Notes: generated by a model not told the origin, from the sequence alone. 33,037 bases of DNA from Comamonadaceae bacterium (GCA_947505915.1 CANNNH010000004.1:1-33037); one strand, 5' to 3'; shown: positions 1 to 7,854, numbered from the stretch's first letter. A program made the numbers and translations.

Positions 1-633
1 GATGTCGCCGGTGGGCTTGCGCGTGAACTTGTACGCTCCATGGCTGGTACCAATGGCAATCGCCAGCGCATCCAGCTGGGTGCGTTTGACGAAGTCGGCG
101 GCTTGCTCGGGGTCGGTCAGCAGCTGCTCACGGGTCATCACGGCGTCGGTGCCATGGCCATCTTCCTTGTCGCCCTGCATGGTTTCGAGCGAGCCCAGGC
201 AGCCAAGCTCGCCTTCCACAGTAACGCCCAGCTTGTGCGCCATGTCCACCACCTGGCGGGTGACCTCGACGTTGTAGTCGTAGCTGGCGATGGTCTTGCC
301 GTCGGCCTCCAGGCTGCCGTCCATCATGACGGAGCTGAAACCCAGGTTCATCGCACCCTGGCAGACACCGGGGTTCTGTCCGTGGTCCTGGTGCATGACC
401 AGTGGAATGTGCGGATAGGCTTCGACCGCGGCCTGAATCAAATGTTTGATGAACGGCTCACCGGCGTATTTGCGCGCGCCTGCACTGGCTTGCAGAATCA
501 CAGGCGCGCCGGTTTCATTGGCGGCTTCCATCACGGCCTGAACTTGCTCGAGGTTGTTGACGTTGAAAGCCGGAATGCCATAGGTGTTCTCGGCGGCGTG
601 GTCGAGCAATTCGCGCATGGAAACGAGAGCCAT
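1..633 (-). CDS. fba: Class II fructose-1,6-bisphosphate aldolase, CbbA type (3' end outside window)
   Basis: This cytoplasmic enzyme of glycolysis, gluconeogenesis and the Calvin cycle cleaves fructose-1,6-bisphosphate to dihydroxyacetone phosphate and glyceraldehyde-3-phosphate with a divalent metal. The visible 211 residues start [19 protein letters not shown] and match the CbbA-like class II branch. HQDHG at residues 81-85 carries the catalytic Asp and a metal-ligand His, followed by SVMMDGS (101-107), VEGELG (139-144) and GTSHGA (195-200), which supplies another likely metal His. The family is about 350 residues long, so roughly 140 C-terminal residues lie beyond position 1. The ATG at 633 is preceded by AAGGGA at a suitable distance. 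It is the last visible gene of the pgk-pyk-fba set, but about 430 bases of palindromic sequence separate it from pyk, so it may have its own promoter. The identification is firm; whether it also serves carbon fixation cannot be judged here. Confidence 0.95.
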   Translation of the reverse strand, partial: MALVSMRELLDHAAENTYGIPAFNVNNLEQVQAVMEAANETGAPVILQASAGARKYAGEPFIKHLIQAAVEAYPHIPLVMHQDHGQNPGVCQGAMNLGFSSVMMDGSLEADGKTIASYDYNVEVTRQVVDMAHKLGVTVEGELGCLGSLETMQGDKEDGHGTDAVMTREQLLTDPEQAADFVKRTQLDALAIAIGTSHGAYKFTRKPTGDI

Positions 634-740
634 GAAGTAATCCCTTGGGGTGTGTTGGTGAGAGATGTAACCGGGCGGTAACTCTTTTTTGATTTTACCT
701 GCCGTTGTTGGGGGGCGGAGCCGGGTTCTGGTTCTGGTGT

Positions 741-762
741 GGGAGCGGGTGCGGGTTCGGGG
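741..762 (+). repeat. G-quadruplex-type tract (left flank of the array)
   Basis: The plus strand reads G3-N3-G3-N3-G3-N3-G4, a canonical four-tract quadruplex motif with three 3-base loops (agc, tgc, ttc). It sits directly outside the left hairpin. A degenerate GGTTCTGG-like repeat continues outward to about 722. Folding is predicted from the motif only. Confidence 0.6.
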
Positions 763-763
763 A

Positions 764-835
764 CCGGTGAGGGTCTGCGGCGGCCGCCTCATGCTGGGGT
801 ACCAGAAATCGGCGGCCGCCGCAGACCCTCACCGG
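764..835. repeat. Hairpin A: perfect 25-bp inverted repeat with 22-base loop
   Basis: Arms 764-788 and 811-835 are perfect reverse complements (25 of 25). They enclose a 22-base loop (789-810) containing CTGGGGTACCAG, itself a short CTGG/CCAG palindrome. The loop is the exact reverse complement of the loop of hairpin B, while the stems differ. No T-tract follows either arm, so it does not look like a simple intrinsic terminator. Confidence 0.9.
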
Positions 836-871
836 AGGCAGGGGAAAAAAGCGGGGATGACACAAGAGGGC

Positions 872-905
872 GGGGATGGATTCCTGCCTACGCAGGAATG
901 ACGGG
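872..905. repeat. REP/dRS3-like short palindrome
   Basis: ATTCCTGC (880-887), loop CTAC, GCAGGAAT (892-899) form a perfect 8-bp hairpin inside ggggatgg...gacggg flanks. It resembles the dispersed GTCATTCCNGC...GCNGGAAT palindromes common in intergenic regions of Neisseria, Pseudomonas and Burkholderiales. The family assignment is from memory of the consensus, not from a search. Confidence 0.6.
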
Positions 906-937
906 AACGCAAAGGAAGACGGCGTCAGCCACAACAT

Positions 938-1015
938 GGCTCAGTCGGGGCGGGGGCCGGTGGCCGATTTCTGGTACCCCAGCATGAGGCCGCCGGCCCC
1001 CGCCCCGACTGAGCC
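938..1015. repeat. Hairpin B: 28-bp inverted repeat with the same loop inverted
   Basis: Arms 938-965 and 988-1015 pair over 28 positions with a single T/G (wobble) exception at 961/992. The 22-base loop at 966-987 is identical to the loop of hairpin A read on the opposite strand. The stem sequence (ctcagtcggggcgggggcc core) is unrelated to that of hairpin A apart from GC-rich bases next to the loop. Confidence 0.9.
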
Positions 1016-1016
1016 T

Positions 1017-1043
1017 CCCCGATCCCGACCCCGACTCCGACCC
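1017..1043 (-). repeat. G-quadruplex-like tract on the minus strand (right flank of the array)
   Basis: C-tracts at 1017-1020, 1024-1026, 1029-1032 and 1041-1043 give four G-tracts on the minus strand with loops of 3, 2 and 8 bases. It mirrors the plus-strand tract at 741-762, so the whole array is roughly inverted-symmetric. The long third loop makes this a weaker quadruplex candidate than the left one. Confidence 0.4.
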
Positions 1044-1061
1044 GAATCCGAACTCAGAGCG

Positions 1062-2495
1062 TTAAGCCACCCTGCAGATCTTAAGCATGTTGGTGCCCCC
1101 TGGCGCGCCCATCGGCTCGCCGCAGGTTATCGCGTACACATCGCCGCTTTGCACAATGTTCCGGCGCAGTAAATGGCCTTCGGCCTGCTCCAGCGCAGTG
1201 TCCCGGTCGGCGCTGGTGTCCATCAGCAGCGGGCGAACATTGCGGTACAGCGCCATCTTGCGCTGCGTCGCCAGGCGCGGTGTCAGCGCATAGATCGGCA
1301 CGCGAATGTCATGACGGCTCATCCACAGCGGCGTTGAGCCACTGTCGGTCAGCGCCACGATGGCCTTGGCGCCCAGATGGTGCGCCGTGATCAGCGCGCC
1401 CATAGCGATCGACTGGTCAATGCGCATGAACGTCTTGCCGGTGAAATCAGCTTCGAGGTCGGCGTATTCGGTCTTCTCGGCTTCCACACAAATCTTCGCC
1501 ATCTCTTCAATGGTCTCCAGCGGAAAGCGGCCGGCGGCCGACTCGGCGCTCAGCATCACGGCGTCGGTGCCGTCGAGCACGGCGTTGGCCACGTCGCTCA
1601 CCTCGGCGCGCGTGGGCACCGGGTTGTTGATCATGCTTTCCATCATTTGCGTGGCGGTGATGACCAGCTTGTCGGCAGCACGCGCCATTTTGATCATGCG
1701 TTTTTGCAGCGCCGGCACCACCGCGTTGCCCACTTCAATGGCCAGGTCGCCGCGCGCCACCATGATGCCGTCGCTCACGCGCAAAATTTCATCCAGCTTC
1801 GGAATCGCTTCGGCACGTTCGATCTTGGCGATCAGGCCGGGCGTGTGTTTGTAAGGTGCGGCGGCCACGTTGCACAACTGGCGCGCCATTTCCATGTCAG
1901 TGGCGTTCTTGGGAAAGCTCACCGCCACATAATCGGCCTGAAAGCTCATGGCCGTCTTGATGTCTTCCATGTCCTTGGCCGTCAACGCCGGGGCAGTCAG
2001 GCCCCCGCCTTGCTTGTTGATGCCCTTGTTGTTGGACAGCACACCGCCCTGCTTGACAGTGGTGTGCACCTGCTCACCGCGCACAGAGTCCACCGTCAGC
2101 ACGATCAGGCCGTCATTGAGCAAGAGCACGTCACCGGCTTTGACGTCGCGCGGCAGTTCCTTGTAGTCCAGCCCTACGCCTTTGATGTCGCCCGGCTCGG
2201 TGCGCGAGGCGTCAAGCACAAACTTTTCGCCACCCACCAGCATCACCTTGCCCTCGGCGAATTTGCCAACGCGGATCTTCGGGCCTTGCAGGTCGGCCAT
2301 GATGGCCACCTCGCGGCCGACGCGTTGGGCGGCTTCGCGCACCAGTCCAGCCAGCTTGATGTGGTCTTCAGCCGTGCCGTGGCTGAAATTGAGCCGCACC
2401 ACGTTGACGCCGGCCGCGATCATCTTTTCAAGAATGTCGGGCTGGTTGGATGAGGGGCCGAGTGTGGCAACGATCTTGGTGGCGCGGCTGGGCAT
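1062..2495 (-). CDS. pyk: Pyruvate kinase
   Basis: This cytoplasmic glycolytic enzyme transfers phosphate from phosphoenolpyruvate to ADP, giving pyruvate and ATP. The 477-residue product is full length for the family. Visible motifs are ATLGPSS (10-16), LNFSHG (35-40), MADLQGPKIRVG (66-77), KIERAEA (224-230, with the catalytic Lys and a metal-binding Glu), MVARGDLAIEVG (245-256) and MLSAESAAGRFP (314-325); a C-terminal alpha/beta domain typical of allosteric enzymes follows. The ATG at 2495 is preceded by GGAAG. It lies 96 bases downstream of pgk on the same strand and is probably co-transcribed with it. The 3' side enters the palindromic array. The effector that regulates it cannot be read from the sequence. 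Confidence 0.97.
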   Translation of the reverse strand: MPSRATKIVATLGPSSNQPDILEKMIAAGVNVVRLNFSHGTAEDHIKLAGLVREAAQRVGREVAIMADLQGPKIRVGKFAEGKVMLVGGEKFVLDASRTEPGDIKGVGLDYKELPRDVKAGDVLLLNDGLIVLTVDSVRGEQVHTTVKQGGVLSNNKGINKQGGGLTAPALTAKDMEDIKTAMSFQADYVAVSFPKNATDMEMARQLCNVAAAPYKHTPGLIAKIERAEAIPKLDEILRVSDGIMVARGDLAIEVGNAVVPALQKRMIKMARAADKLVITATQMMESMINNPVPTRAEVSDVANAVLDGTDAVMLSAESAAGRFPLETIEEMAKICVEAEKTEYADLEADFTGKTFMRIDQSIAMGALITAHHLGAKAIVALTDSGSTPLWMSRHDIRVPIYALTPRLATQRKMALYRNVRPLLMDTSADRDTALEQAEGHLLRRNIVQSGDVYAITCGEPMGAPGGTNMLKICRVA

Positions 2496-2591
2496 AAGGA
2501 TGTCTTCCGTGTAATTTAGTTTCCATTCTCACACGAACGAGTTACCAGGCCGGTACACGGGCTTGACGGCCTCACACTGCCCAGGGCCGCT

Positions 2592-3785
2592 TCAGCCCAC
2601 TGCGCGTTTTTGCAATATCTCAAAAGCCGGCAGCGTTTTGCCTTCCAGCACTTCCAGAAAAGCGCCGCCGCCTGTGGAAATGTAGTCCACCTGCTTATCA
2701 ATGCCGTACTTGGCAATGGCGGCCAGGGTGTCGCCACCTCCGGCAATCGAAAACGCACTGCTGTCGGCGATGGCGCGGGCGATTCCTTCGGTGCCTTTGG
2801 CAAAGGCGTCAAACTCAAACACGCCGACCGGACCGTTCCAAACGATGGTGCCGGCCGCCTTGAGCATGGCGGCCAGGCGCGCCGTGGTGTCGGGGCCGAT
2901 GTCCAGAATCAGGTCGTCGTCGGCCACTTCGGTGGCGGCTTTCACGGTGGCCACGGCGTCGGCGGCAAAGGTCTTGGCGGTGACCACGTCGGTCGGGATC
3001 GGCACGTCGGCGCCACGCGCTTTCATGGCGGCGATCACGGCCCGGGCATCGGCCAAAAGGCCGGGCTCGGCCAGACTTTTGCCGATGTTCAGACCAGCGG
3101 CCAGCATGAAGGTGTTGGCAATGCCGCCACCCACGATGAGTTGGTCCACCTTGCCGGCCAGCGCCTGCAAAATCGTCAGCTTGGTCGAGACCTTACTGCC
3201 GGCCACGATGGCCACCAGCGGCCGGCGCGGCTGGGCCAGCGCCTTGGCAATCGCGTCCATCTCGGCGGCCAGCAGCGGGCCGGCCGAGGCGACTTTGGCA
3301 AACTGTGCAATGCCGTAAGTCGAGGCTTCAGCGCGGTGCGCGGTGCCAAAAGCGTCATGCACAAAAATATCGCACAGCGCAGCCATCTTGCGCGCCAGCG
3401 CTTCGTCGTTTTTCTTTTCGCCGGGGTTCACGCGGCAGTTCTCCAGCATGACGATCTGGCCGGGCTGCACGGCCACGCCCTCTGTCCAGTGGGCCACCAG
3501 CGGGATCTCGCGCTGCATCAGCTCGCCCAGGCGCTTGGCCACCGGCGCCAGCGAATCGGCGGGCTTGAAAGCGCCTTCAGTGGGACGGCCCAGGTGCGAA
3601 GTCACCATGACGGCGGCGCCGGCGTCCAGCGCCATTTGCAGGCAGGGTACCGAGGCACGGATGCGCGTGTCTTCGGTGATGCCGCCGCTGTCGTCTTGCG
3701 GCACGTTCAGGTCGGCGCGGATAAACACGCGCTGGCCGGCCACCTGGCCACTGGCGCAAAGATCAGAAAAGCGGATGAAGTTCAT
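2592..3785 (-). CDS. pgk: Phosphoglycerate kinase
   Basis: It interconverts 1,3-bisphosphoglycerate plus ADP with 3-phosphoglycerate plus ATP in the cytoplasm. The chosen start ([12 protein letters not shown] at 3785) gives 397 residues, the usual length; an in-frame upstream ATG at 3812 would add nine atypical residues. Motifs in order are RADLNVPQ (23-30), TSHLGRP (62-68), [43 protein letters not shown] and, near residue 349, GGGDT of the nucleotide-binding domain, then [16 protein letters not shown]. It is followed by pyk and preceded by azlD, but a terminator-like hairpin at 3835-3860 suggests that pgk-pyk starts a new transcript. The promoter should then lie in the 50 bases upstream, where I cannot name clear boxes. 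Confidence 0.96.
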   Translation of the reverse strand: MNFIRFSDLCASGQVAGQRVFIRADLNVPQDDSGGITEDTRIRASVPCLQMALDAGAAVMVTSHLGRPTEGAFKPADSLAPVAKRLGELMQREIPLVAHWTEGVAVQPGQIVMLENCRVNPGEKKNDEALARKMAALCDIFVHDAFGTAHRAEASTYGIAQFAKVASAGPLLAAEMDAIAKALAQPRRPLVAIVAGSKVSTKLTILQALAGKVDQLIVGGGIANTFMLAAGLNIGKSLAEPGLLADARAVIAAMKARGADVPIPTDVVTAKTFAADAVATVKAATEVADDDLILDIGPDTTARLAAMLKAAGTIVWNGPVGVFEFDAFAKGTEGIARAIADSSAFSIAGGGDTLAAIAKYGIDKQVDYISTGGGAFLEVLEGKTLPAFEILQKRAVG

Positions 3786-3834
3786 GGCGAGGCTCGCTGG
3801 CAAAAAAAGCAAAAAACAGTTTGAAAGGCAGCTG

Positions 3835-3860
3835 AAAAAAGCGAGATTCTAGAAGTCGCT
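3835..3860 (-). terminator. Candidate intrinsic terminator downstream of azlD
   Basis: Read on the minus strand, AGCGA...TCGCT (3860-3856 with 3844-3840) encloses the palindrome TTCTAGAA and is followed by six U (3840-3835). The stem is short and carries small internal asymmetries, so termination may be partial. Confidence 0.5.
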
Positions 3861-3862
3861 GC

Positions 3863-4198
3863 TTACCAGCCCAGGCCTACATGCAGCGGCAAATACACCG
3901 CCATGCCGACGATGATGGTGCCCAGCAAATCTCGCCGCCAGTAGAACCATGCCAGGCCGGCCAGCACGGCAAAAATGCGCGCGTCCTGCCAGGTGGCGAT
4001 CAGCTGACCTTGCGTCATGACCATCTCCGGCACGATCACTGCAGAGAGAGCCGCAATCGGCGCGTAATGCAGGCCGCGCTGAGCCCAAGCGGGCAGGCTC
4101 CAGGGCTTGCTCGAAAACAAAAAGAAGCAGCGTGTGAGCACAGTGACGCAGGCCATGCCGGCGATGGTGGCCACGGTGTAGAGATCGGTTTGGTTCAT
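3863..4198 (-). CDS. azlD: AzlD-family branched-chain amino acid export subunit
   Basis: This small inner-membrane protein (111 residues, typical AzlD length) has about four hydrophobic segments and is thought to pair with AzlC to export branched-chain amino acids. The family is recognised from the order of hydrophobic blocks, the TVLTRCFFLF segment near residues 19-28, the LHYAPIAALSAVIVPE block (43-58) and the C-terminal LLGTIIVGMAVYLPLH. It starts 12 bases after azlC stops on the same strand, the usual azlC-azlD pairing. No strong ribosome binding site precedes the ATG at 4198, so translational coupling to azlC is plausible. The substrate is inferred from the family. Confidence 0.85.
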   Translation of the reverse strand: MNQTDLYTVATIAGMACVTVLTRCFFLFSSKPWSLPAWAQRGLHYAPIAALSAVIVPEMVMTQGQLIATWQDARIFAVLAGLAWFYWRRDLLGTIIVGMAVYLPLHVGLGW

Positions 4199-4210
4199 GA
4201 GCGTGTTCTG

Positions 4211-4945
4211 TCAGTCTGGGTTGCCGGCGTGCTCTGGTTTGCGCTGCGGCATTTTTTCCAGCATCAGACAGACGGCCACGGCAGCGGCAATCGCCACCAG
4301 GATGTTGAGTTTGAGGGGCAGGGCAAAGGCGGCAACGGCCGCCGCACCGGCCACGCCTGCCGACACGGCACGCAGGCGCGTGGTGGCCAGCGAACACAAG
4401 ATGCCCAGCAGCGCCAAAATGGCAGCAAAGCCCAAGCCCCAGGACAGCGGAATCGAATGCGCCAGCACGATGCCCAACAGGCTGGGTACCACCCAGGCCA
4501 ACCAGCTCATGGTTGCATTGCCGGCCAGATAGGCTTCTTGTGCGCGGCGTGTCAGCGCTTCATCGCTGGGATGCGGATAGCGTTTGGTGAACAACACATA
4601 GCTCAGATCGGCTGTGAAAAAACCGCTGACCAGCCGCCGCCACAAAGGCTGGTGCATCAGGTAAGCGCGCAGATGGGCGCTGAAAACAATGAAGCGCAGG
4701 TTCACGCAAAACGAGGTGGCCAGAATCACCCACATGGGCGCGCCTGCCGCCAACAGCGGAATGGCCGCCAGCTGTGAGCTGCCGGCAAACACCAGCAAGG
4801 TCATCAGTACCGCTTCAAAACCACTCATACCCGACTTGGCCATGGCGACGCCGGTCATCAGGCCCCAGGCCGCCAGACCGGGCGCCACGCTGGCCATGTC
4901 TTTCAAGCCGAGGCGAAATTCAGGGTGTTTGAACAAGGCAGTCAA
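4211..4945 (-). CDS. azlC: AzlC-family branched-chain amino acid export permease
   Basis: The 244-residue multi-spanning inner-membrane protein is the large subunit of an AzlCD-type amino acid exporter. It shows the family's N-terminal block F-R-x-G-L-K-D-M followed by PGLAAWGLMTGVAM, then MTLLVFAGSSQLAAIPLL and the TSFCVNLRFIVFSAHLR segment. The frame has no ATG at the expected start: the best candidate is TTG at 4945 (TTGACTGCCTTG), with another TTG three codons on, and no clear Shine-Dalgarno sequence. It begins 7 bases after the fmt stop, so coupled or reinitiated translation from fmt is likely. Location between formylation genes and glycolysis genes has no obvious functional logic. Family assignment is firm; the exact start is not. 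Confidence 0.87.
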   Translation of the reverse strand: MTALFKHPEFRLGLKDMASVAPGLAAWGLMTGVAMAKSGMSGFEAVLMTLLVFAGSSQLAAIPLLAAGAPMWVILATSFCVNLRFIVFSAHLRAYLMHQPLWRRLVSGFFTADLSYVLFTKRYPHPSDEALTRRAQEAYLAGNATMSWLAWVVPSLLGIVLAHSIPLSWGLGFAAILALLGILCSLATTRLRAVSAGVAGAAAVAAFALPLKLNILVAIAAAVAVCLMLEKMPQRKPEHAGNPD

Positions 4946-4952
4946 AAGGGGC

Positions 4953-5936
4953 TCATTTCAATGTGTCCGCGTGATTTGCCGCTGCAAAAATCTGACCGGG
5001 GTGCAGCGCAAAGCCGTGCAAAAAGTCGGCAGCCTCCAGCGGCTTGCCGCCGGCTTTTTGCAGCCGTGTGGCGCGCAGCACGCCTGACGCTGTGGCGATG
5101 TCGACGCCTTCAGCGCTGACAGCGATAACTTCCCCAGGCTGAGCGGTCCGTGAGTGCGGCGGCAGTGCCTGGGCGCGCCAGAACTTGATGGTTTCGCCGC
5201 CCAGCACGCTGCTGGCCACCGGAAAAGGGTTGAAGGCGCGCACACGGCGCGCCAGTGTGGCGGCCGGCTGCGTCCAGTCGAGCGCGGCTTCGCGCTTGTC
5301 GATTTTGTGCGCGTAGCAAACACCGTCGGCAGCTTGGGCCACGCCTTGCAAAGAGCCGGTTTGCGCCTGTTGCAAGGCCTGCACGATCAGGCGGGCGCCG
5401 AGTGAGGCTAGTGCATCGTGCAGTGACTCAGTGGTGTCCTGCGGACCGATGGGCAGTGTTTGCTTCAGCAGCATATCCCCGGTGTCCAGCCCGGCGTCCA
5501 TTTGCATGATGGTCACGCCTGTCTCTGCGTCACCCGCTTCAATGGCCCGGTGAATAGGCGCCGCGCCGCGCCAGCGCGGCAACACCGACCCGTGAATATT
5601 GAGACAACCAAGCCGGGGCAAGTCAAGCACCCATTGCGGCAGGATCAGGCCGTAGGCGGCGACCACCATCACGTCGGCGCGGGCTGTTTCGATGACGGTG
5701 CGTGCTGCTGTCGCGTCCTCGGGGTATTTGCCGTCGAGGCGCAGGCTGCGCGGCTGGGCGACGGGGATCTGGTGCGTCTGCGCCCACTGTTTGACAGCGG
5801 AGGCTTGCAGTTTCATGCCGCGGCCGGCCGGGCGGTCGGGCTGTGTCAGCACCAGGGCGATCTCATAGCCGGCCTCGTGCAAATGCGCTAAAGCCACGCG
5901 GGCGAATTCAGGGGTACCGGCAAAGATGACGCGCAT
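4953..5936 (-). CDS. fmt: Methionyl-tRNA formyltransferase
   Basis: It formylates initiator Met-tRNA using 10-formyltetrahydrofolate, so that translation starts with formyl-methionine. The 327-residue product has the N-terminal formyltransferase domain starting [12 protein letters not shown]. The catalytic triad appears as N113 and H115 in CLNIHGS and D151 in LDTGDM, equivalent to Asn108, His110 and Asp146 of the E. coli enzyme. QPDRPAGRG (32-40) is also characteristic. A C-terminal OB-like tRNA-binding domain follows. It lies 48 bases downstream of def on the same strand, the common def-fmt pairing in which deformylase later removes the group added here. The ATG at 5936 fits the family N-terminus exactly. 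Confidence 0.97.
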   Translation of the reverse strand: MRVIFAGTPEFARVALAHLHEAGYEIALVLTQPDRPAGRGMKLQASAVKQWAQTHQIPVAQPRSLRLDGKYPEDATAARTVIETARADVMVVAAYGLILPQWVLDLPRLGCLNIHGSVLPRWRGAAPIHRAIEAGDAETGVTIMQMDAGLDTGDMLLKQTLPIGPQDTTESLHDALASLGARLIVQALQQAQTGSLQGVAQAADGVCYAHKIDKREAALDWTQPAATLARRVRAFNPFPVASSVLGGETIKFWRAQALPPHSRTAQPGEVIAVSAEGVDIATASGVLRATRLQKAGGKPLEAADFLHGFALHPGQIFAAANHADTLK

Positions 5937-5984
5937 GCATCGATTCTAGGTGGCCGTCACCAGGCCTGCGGCTTCCAGGCGGCC

Positions 5985-6506
5985 TTAGCCTGCAGCGTCG
6001 CGCTCTTCGTCTTTCTTTTGTTTGACCAGCTTGGTCTTGATGCGGTTGCGCTTGAGCGGCGAAAGGTATTCAACAAACACCTTGCCCAGCAAATGGTCCA
6101 TCTCGTGCTGAATGCACACCGCCAGCATGCCTTCGGCTTCGTAAGTTTGCGACTGGCCGTCCAGGTTGAGTGCCTGCACCTTCACCGCGATAGAGCGCTC
6201 AACGCCGTCGTAGATGCCGGGCACAGACAGGCAGCCTTCTTCGCCGAGCCGGGTTTCTTCGCTGAGCCACACCAGCTCGGGGTTGATCAACACCATGGGC
6301 TCGTCGCGGTTTTCGCTCACGTCAATGACGATCAGGCGTTCATGCACGTCCACCTGTGTGGCCGCCAAGCCAATGCCGGCGGCTTCATACATGGTTTCAA
6401 ACATGTCGCTCACCAGTTGAGACAGGCGTTGGTTGACATCGGCCACCGGTTTGGCGACGGTGTGCAGGCGAGGGTCCGGGTATCGAAGAATGGTCAGTTG
6501 GGTCAT
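5985..6506 (-). CDS. def: Peptide deformylase
   Basis: It removes the N-formyl group from nascent proteins at the ribosome using a metal ion (usually iron). The 173-residue product begins [14 protein letters not shown]. The frame stays open upstream to 6596, but residues before this Met do not fit the family. The three deformylase motifs are present: GIGLAATQ (44-51), EEGCLSVP (89-96, Cys92 as metal ligand) and QHEMDH (133-138, two His ligands and the catalytic Glu). The C-terminus is a basic/acidic tail ([12 protein letters not shown]). It heads the minus-strand run followed by fmt and is divergent from dprA across an AT-rich 166-base region that should hold both promoters. Confidence 0.97.
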   Translation of the reverse strand: MTQLTILRYPDPRLHTVAKPVADVNQRLSQLVSDMFETMYEAAGIGLAATQVDVHERLIVIDVSENRDEPMVLINPELVWLSEETRLGEEGCLSVPGIYDGVERSIAVKVQALNLDGQSQTYEAEGMLAVCIQHEMDHLLGKVFVEYLSPLKRNRIKTKLVKQKKDEERDAAG

Positions 6507-6672
6507 CGGGGATGGGGTCTGAAAAAAGCAGTCCCTATTTTCGGTCAGATTGGCACGCTTGGCCGGCCAAAGGTCAGATGATTCTATTGAACTCATTTTT
6601 AAAGTTATTAGCGCTTTAAAAGGAAATAAATTAACCTACAGGTACTCATTTAATTCAACCCGGGGATGCAGC
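6507..6672. promoter_or_regulatory. AT-rich divergent promoter region of def and dprA
   Basis: The 166 bases between the two divergent starts are strikingly AT-rich from about 6580 to 6655 compared with their surroundings. They contain a perfect inverted repeat TTTTAAAG (6597-6604), 9-base spacer, CTTTAAAA (6614-6621). GGGGA at 6662-6666 is the likely Shine-Dalgarno sequence of dprA. I see no convincing -35/-10 pair for either strand, so the promoter function is inferred from position and composition. Confidence 0.5.
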
Positions 6673-7854
6673 ATGTTTAGCCACCACTTGAGCAGCGATG
6701 AGGCCAATGAATTAAGCGCCTGGCTACGGCTGTTCCTGACAGAGGGCGTGGGCAACGAAACCGCGCGGCAGTGGCTGGCGGCTTATGGCCTGCCGCAAGC
6801 GATTTTCGAAGCCGACCCGGGCGCTTTGAGAGGGCCTGCAAGCGAGCGCTTGCGCCGCGCCATCGAGACCGTGCCCGAGGCCTTGCCGGCGCTGCTGGCC
6901 TGCACCCTGGACTGGCTGGCGCAAGGGCAGGACCGCTGCATTGTGACGCTGGGTGATGCCCATTACCCGGCCTCTTTGCTCAACATCGCAGACCCGCCGC
7001 TGATGCTTTACATGATGGGCAGCCTCGTGCCCCGGCCCGAAGCGAGCGCCAGCCAAGGCTTGGCCGGCATGCCCTGCATTGCCATTGTCGGCAGCCGCAA
7101 CCCGACGCCGCAAGGTCAGATCAATGCGGCGCAATTTGCCCAGGCTTTGGGCGCTGCGGGTTGGTGTGTGGTGTCGGGCTTGGCCATGGGGGTGGACGGT
7201 GCGGCGCACGAGGGCGCTTTGAACGCCGGGGGCTACACCTTGGCGGTGGTTGGCACGGGGCTGGACCGGGTGTATCCCCGCAAACATCTGGCGCTGGCGC
7301 ACCGCATTGCAGAGCGGGGCCTGATCGTCAGTGAGTTTGCCCTCGGCACGCCGCCACTGACAGCCAATTTCCCCAGGCGCAACCGGTTGATTGCCGGCCT
7401 GAGCCTGGGCACGCTGGTTATCGAAGCGGCGCCCCAGTCGGGCTCGCTCATCACGGCGCGGCTGGCCGCCGAGCAGGGCAAGGAGGTGTTTGCCATACCC
7501 GGCTCAATCCACTCGCCACTCTCACGCGGTTGCCACCTGCTCATCAAGCAAGGCGCCAAGTTGGTGGAGTCTGCGCAGGACGTGCTTGAAGAGTTGCCTG
7601 CACTGCCCGGCAAGTTGCTAACGCCCGAGATTTGCGGGGACGCCCAGCCCCCGGACGGTACCCCGGCGCTTGAAGCGCAGCCGGACCCTGCCTTGTTGCG
7701 GGCGCTGGGCTTTGACCCTGCCAGTCTGGACGAATTGCAGGCCCGCACCGGCTTGGCGACGGCCGCTTTGCAGGCGCAATTGCTGGGGCTGGAGATGGAT
7801 GGCGATCTAGCCCGGTTGCCGGGTGGAAAATTTGTACGCATTGCCAAGGGCTGA
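6673..7854 (+). CDS. dprA: DNA-processing protein DprA (Smf)
   Basis: DprA binds incoming single-stranded DNA during natural transformation and loads RecA. The 393-residue protein has an N-terminal helical region, a Rossmann-like core and a small C-terminal winged-helix-like domain. The core shows IAIVGSRNPTPQG (137-149), VVSGLAMGVDGAAHEGAL (166-183), AVVGTGLDRVYPRKH (191-205), then NFPRRNRLIAGLS, SGSLITARLA and GKEVFAIPGS. The chosen ATG at 6673 (MFSHHLSSDEANELSAWLRL) has GGGGA six bases upstream; the frame extends upstream to 6550 without family-like sequence. It is followed 40 bases later by smg, a conserved order in proteobacteria. Its presence says little about whether the organism is actually competent. 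Confidence 0.95.
   Translation: MFSHHLSSDEANELSAWLRLFLTEGVGNETARQWLAAYGLPQAIFEADPGALRGPASERLRRAIETVPEALPALLACTLDWLAQGQDRCIVTLGDAHYPASLLNIADPPLMLYMMGSLVPRPEASASQGLAGMPCIAIVGSRNPTPQGQINAAQFAQALGAAGWCVVSGLAMGVDGAAHEGALNAGGYTLAVVGTGLDRVYPRKHLALAHRIAERGLIVSEFALGTPPLTANFPRRNRLIAGLSLGTLVIEAAPQSGSLITARLAAEQGKEVFAIPGSIHSPLSRGCHLLIKQGAKLVESAQDVLEELPALPGKLLTPEICGDAQPPDGTPALEAQPDPALLRALGFDPASLDELQARTGLATAALQAQLLGLEMDGDLARLPGGKFVRIAKG

Larger units (their letters stand above)
634..1061. other. Gene-free interval between pyk and fba filled by a palindromic array
   Basis: No plausible gene lies in this 428-base gap; open frames here are compositional, caused by GC-rich repeats. The fba-proximal part (634-715) holds the fba leader, with GTAAC directly repeated at 667-671 and 678-682. 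From about 718 to 1058 the interval is symmetric: G-rich tract, perfect 25-bp hairpin, REP-like palindrome, 28-bp hairpin, C-rich tract. The parts are listed separately. Confidence 0.8.

Noticed and set aside
764..1015. Hairpins A and B as plain transcription terminators or attenuators of pyk-fba
   Set aside because: Neither is followed by a T-tract on either strand, and the shared inverted loop is not explained by termination.
2610..3824. Long open frame on the plus strand opposite pgk (about 400 codons)
   Set aside because: It is a compositional shadow of a clear pgk gene in GC-rich DNA. The translation is rich in His, Gly, Gln and Arg and resembles no family.
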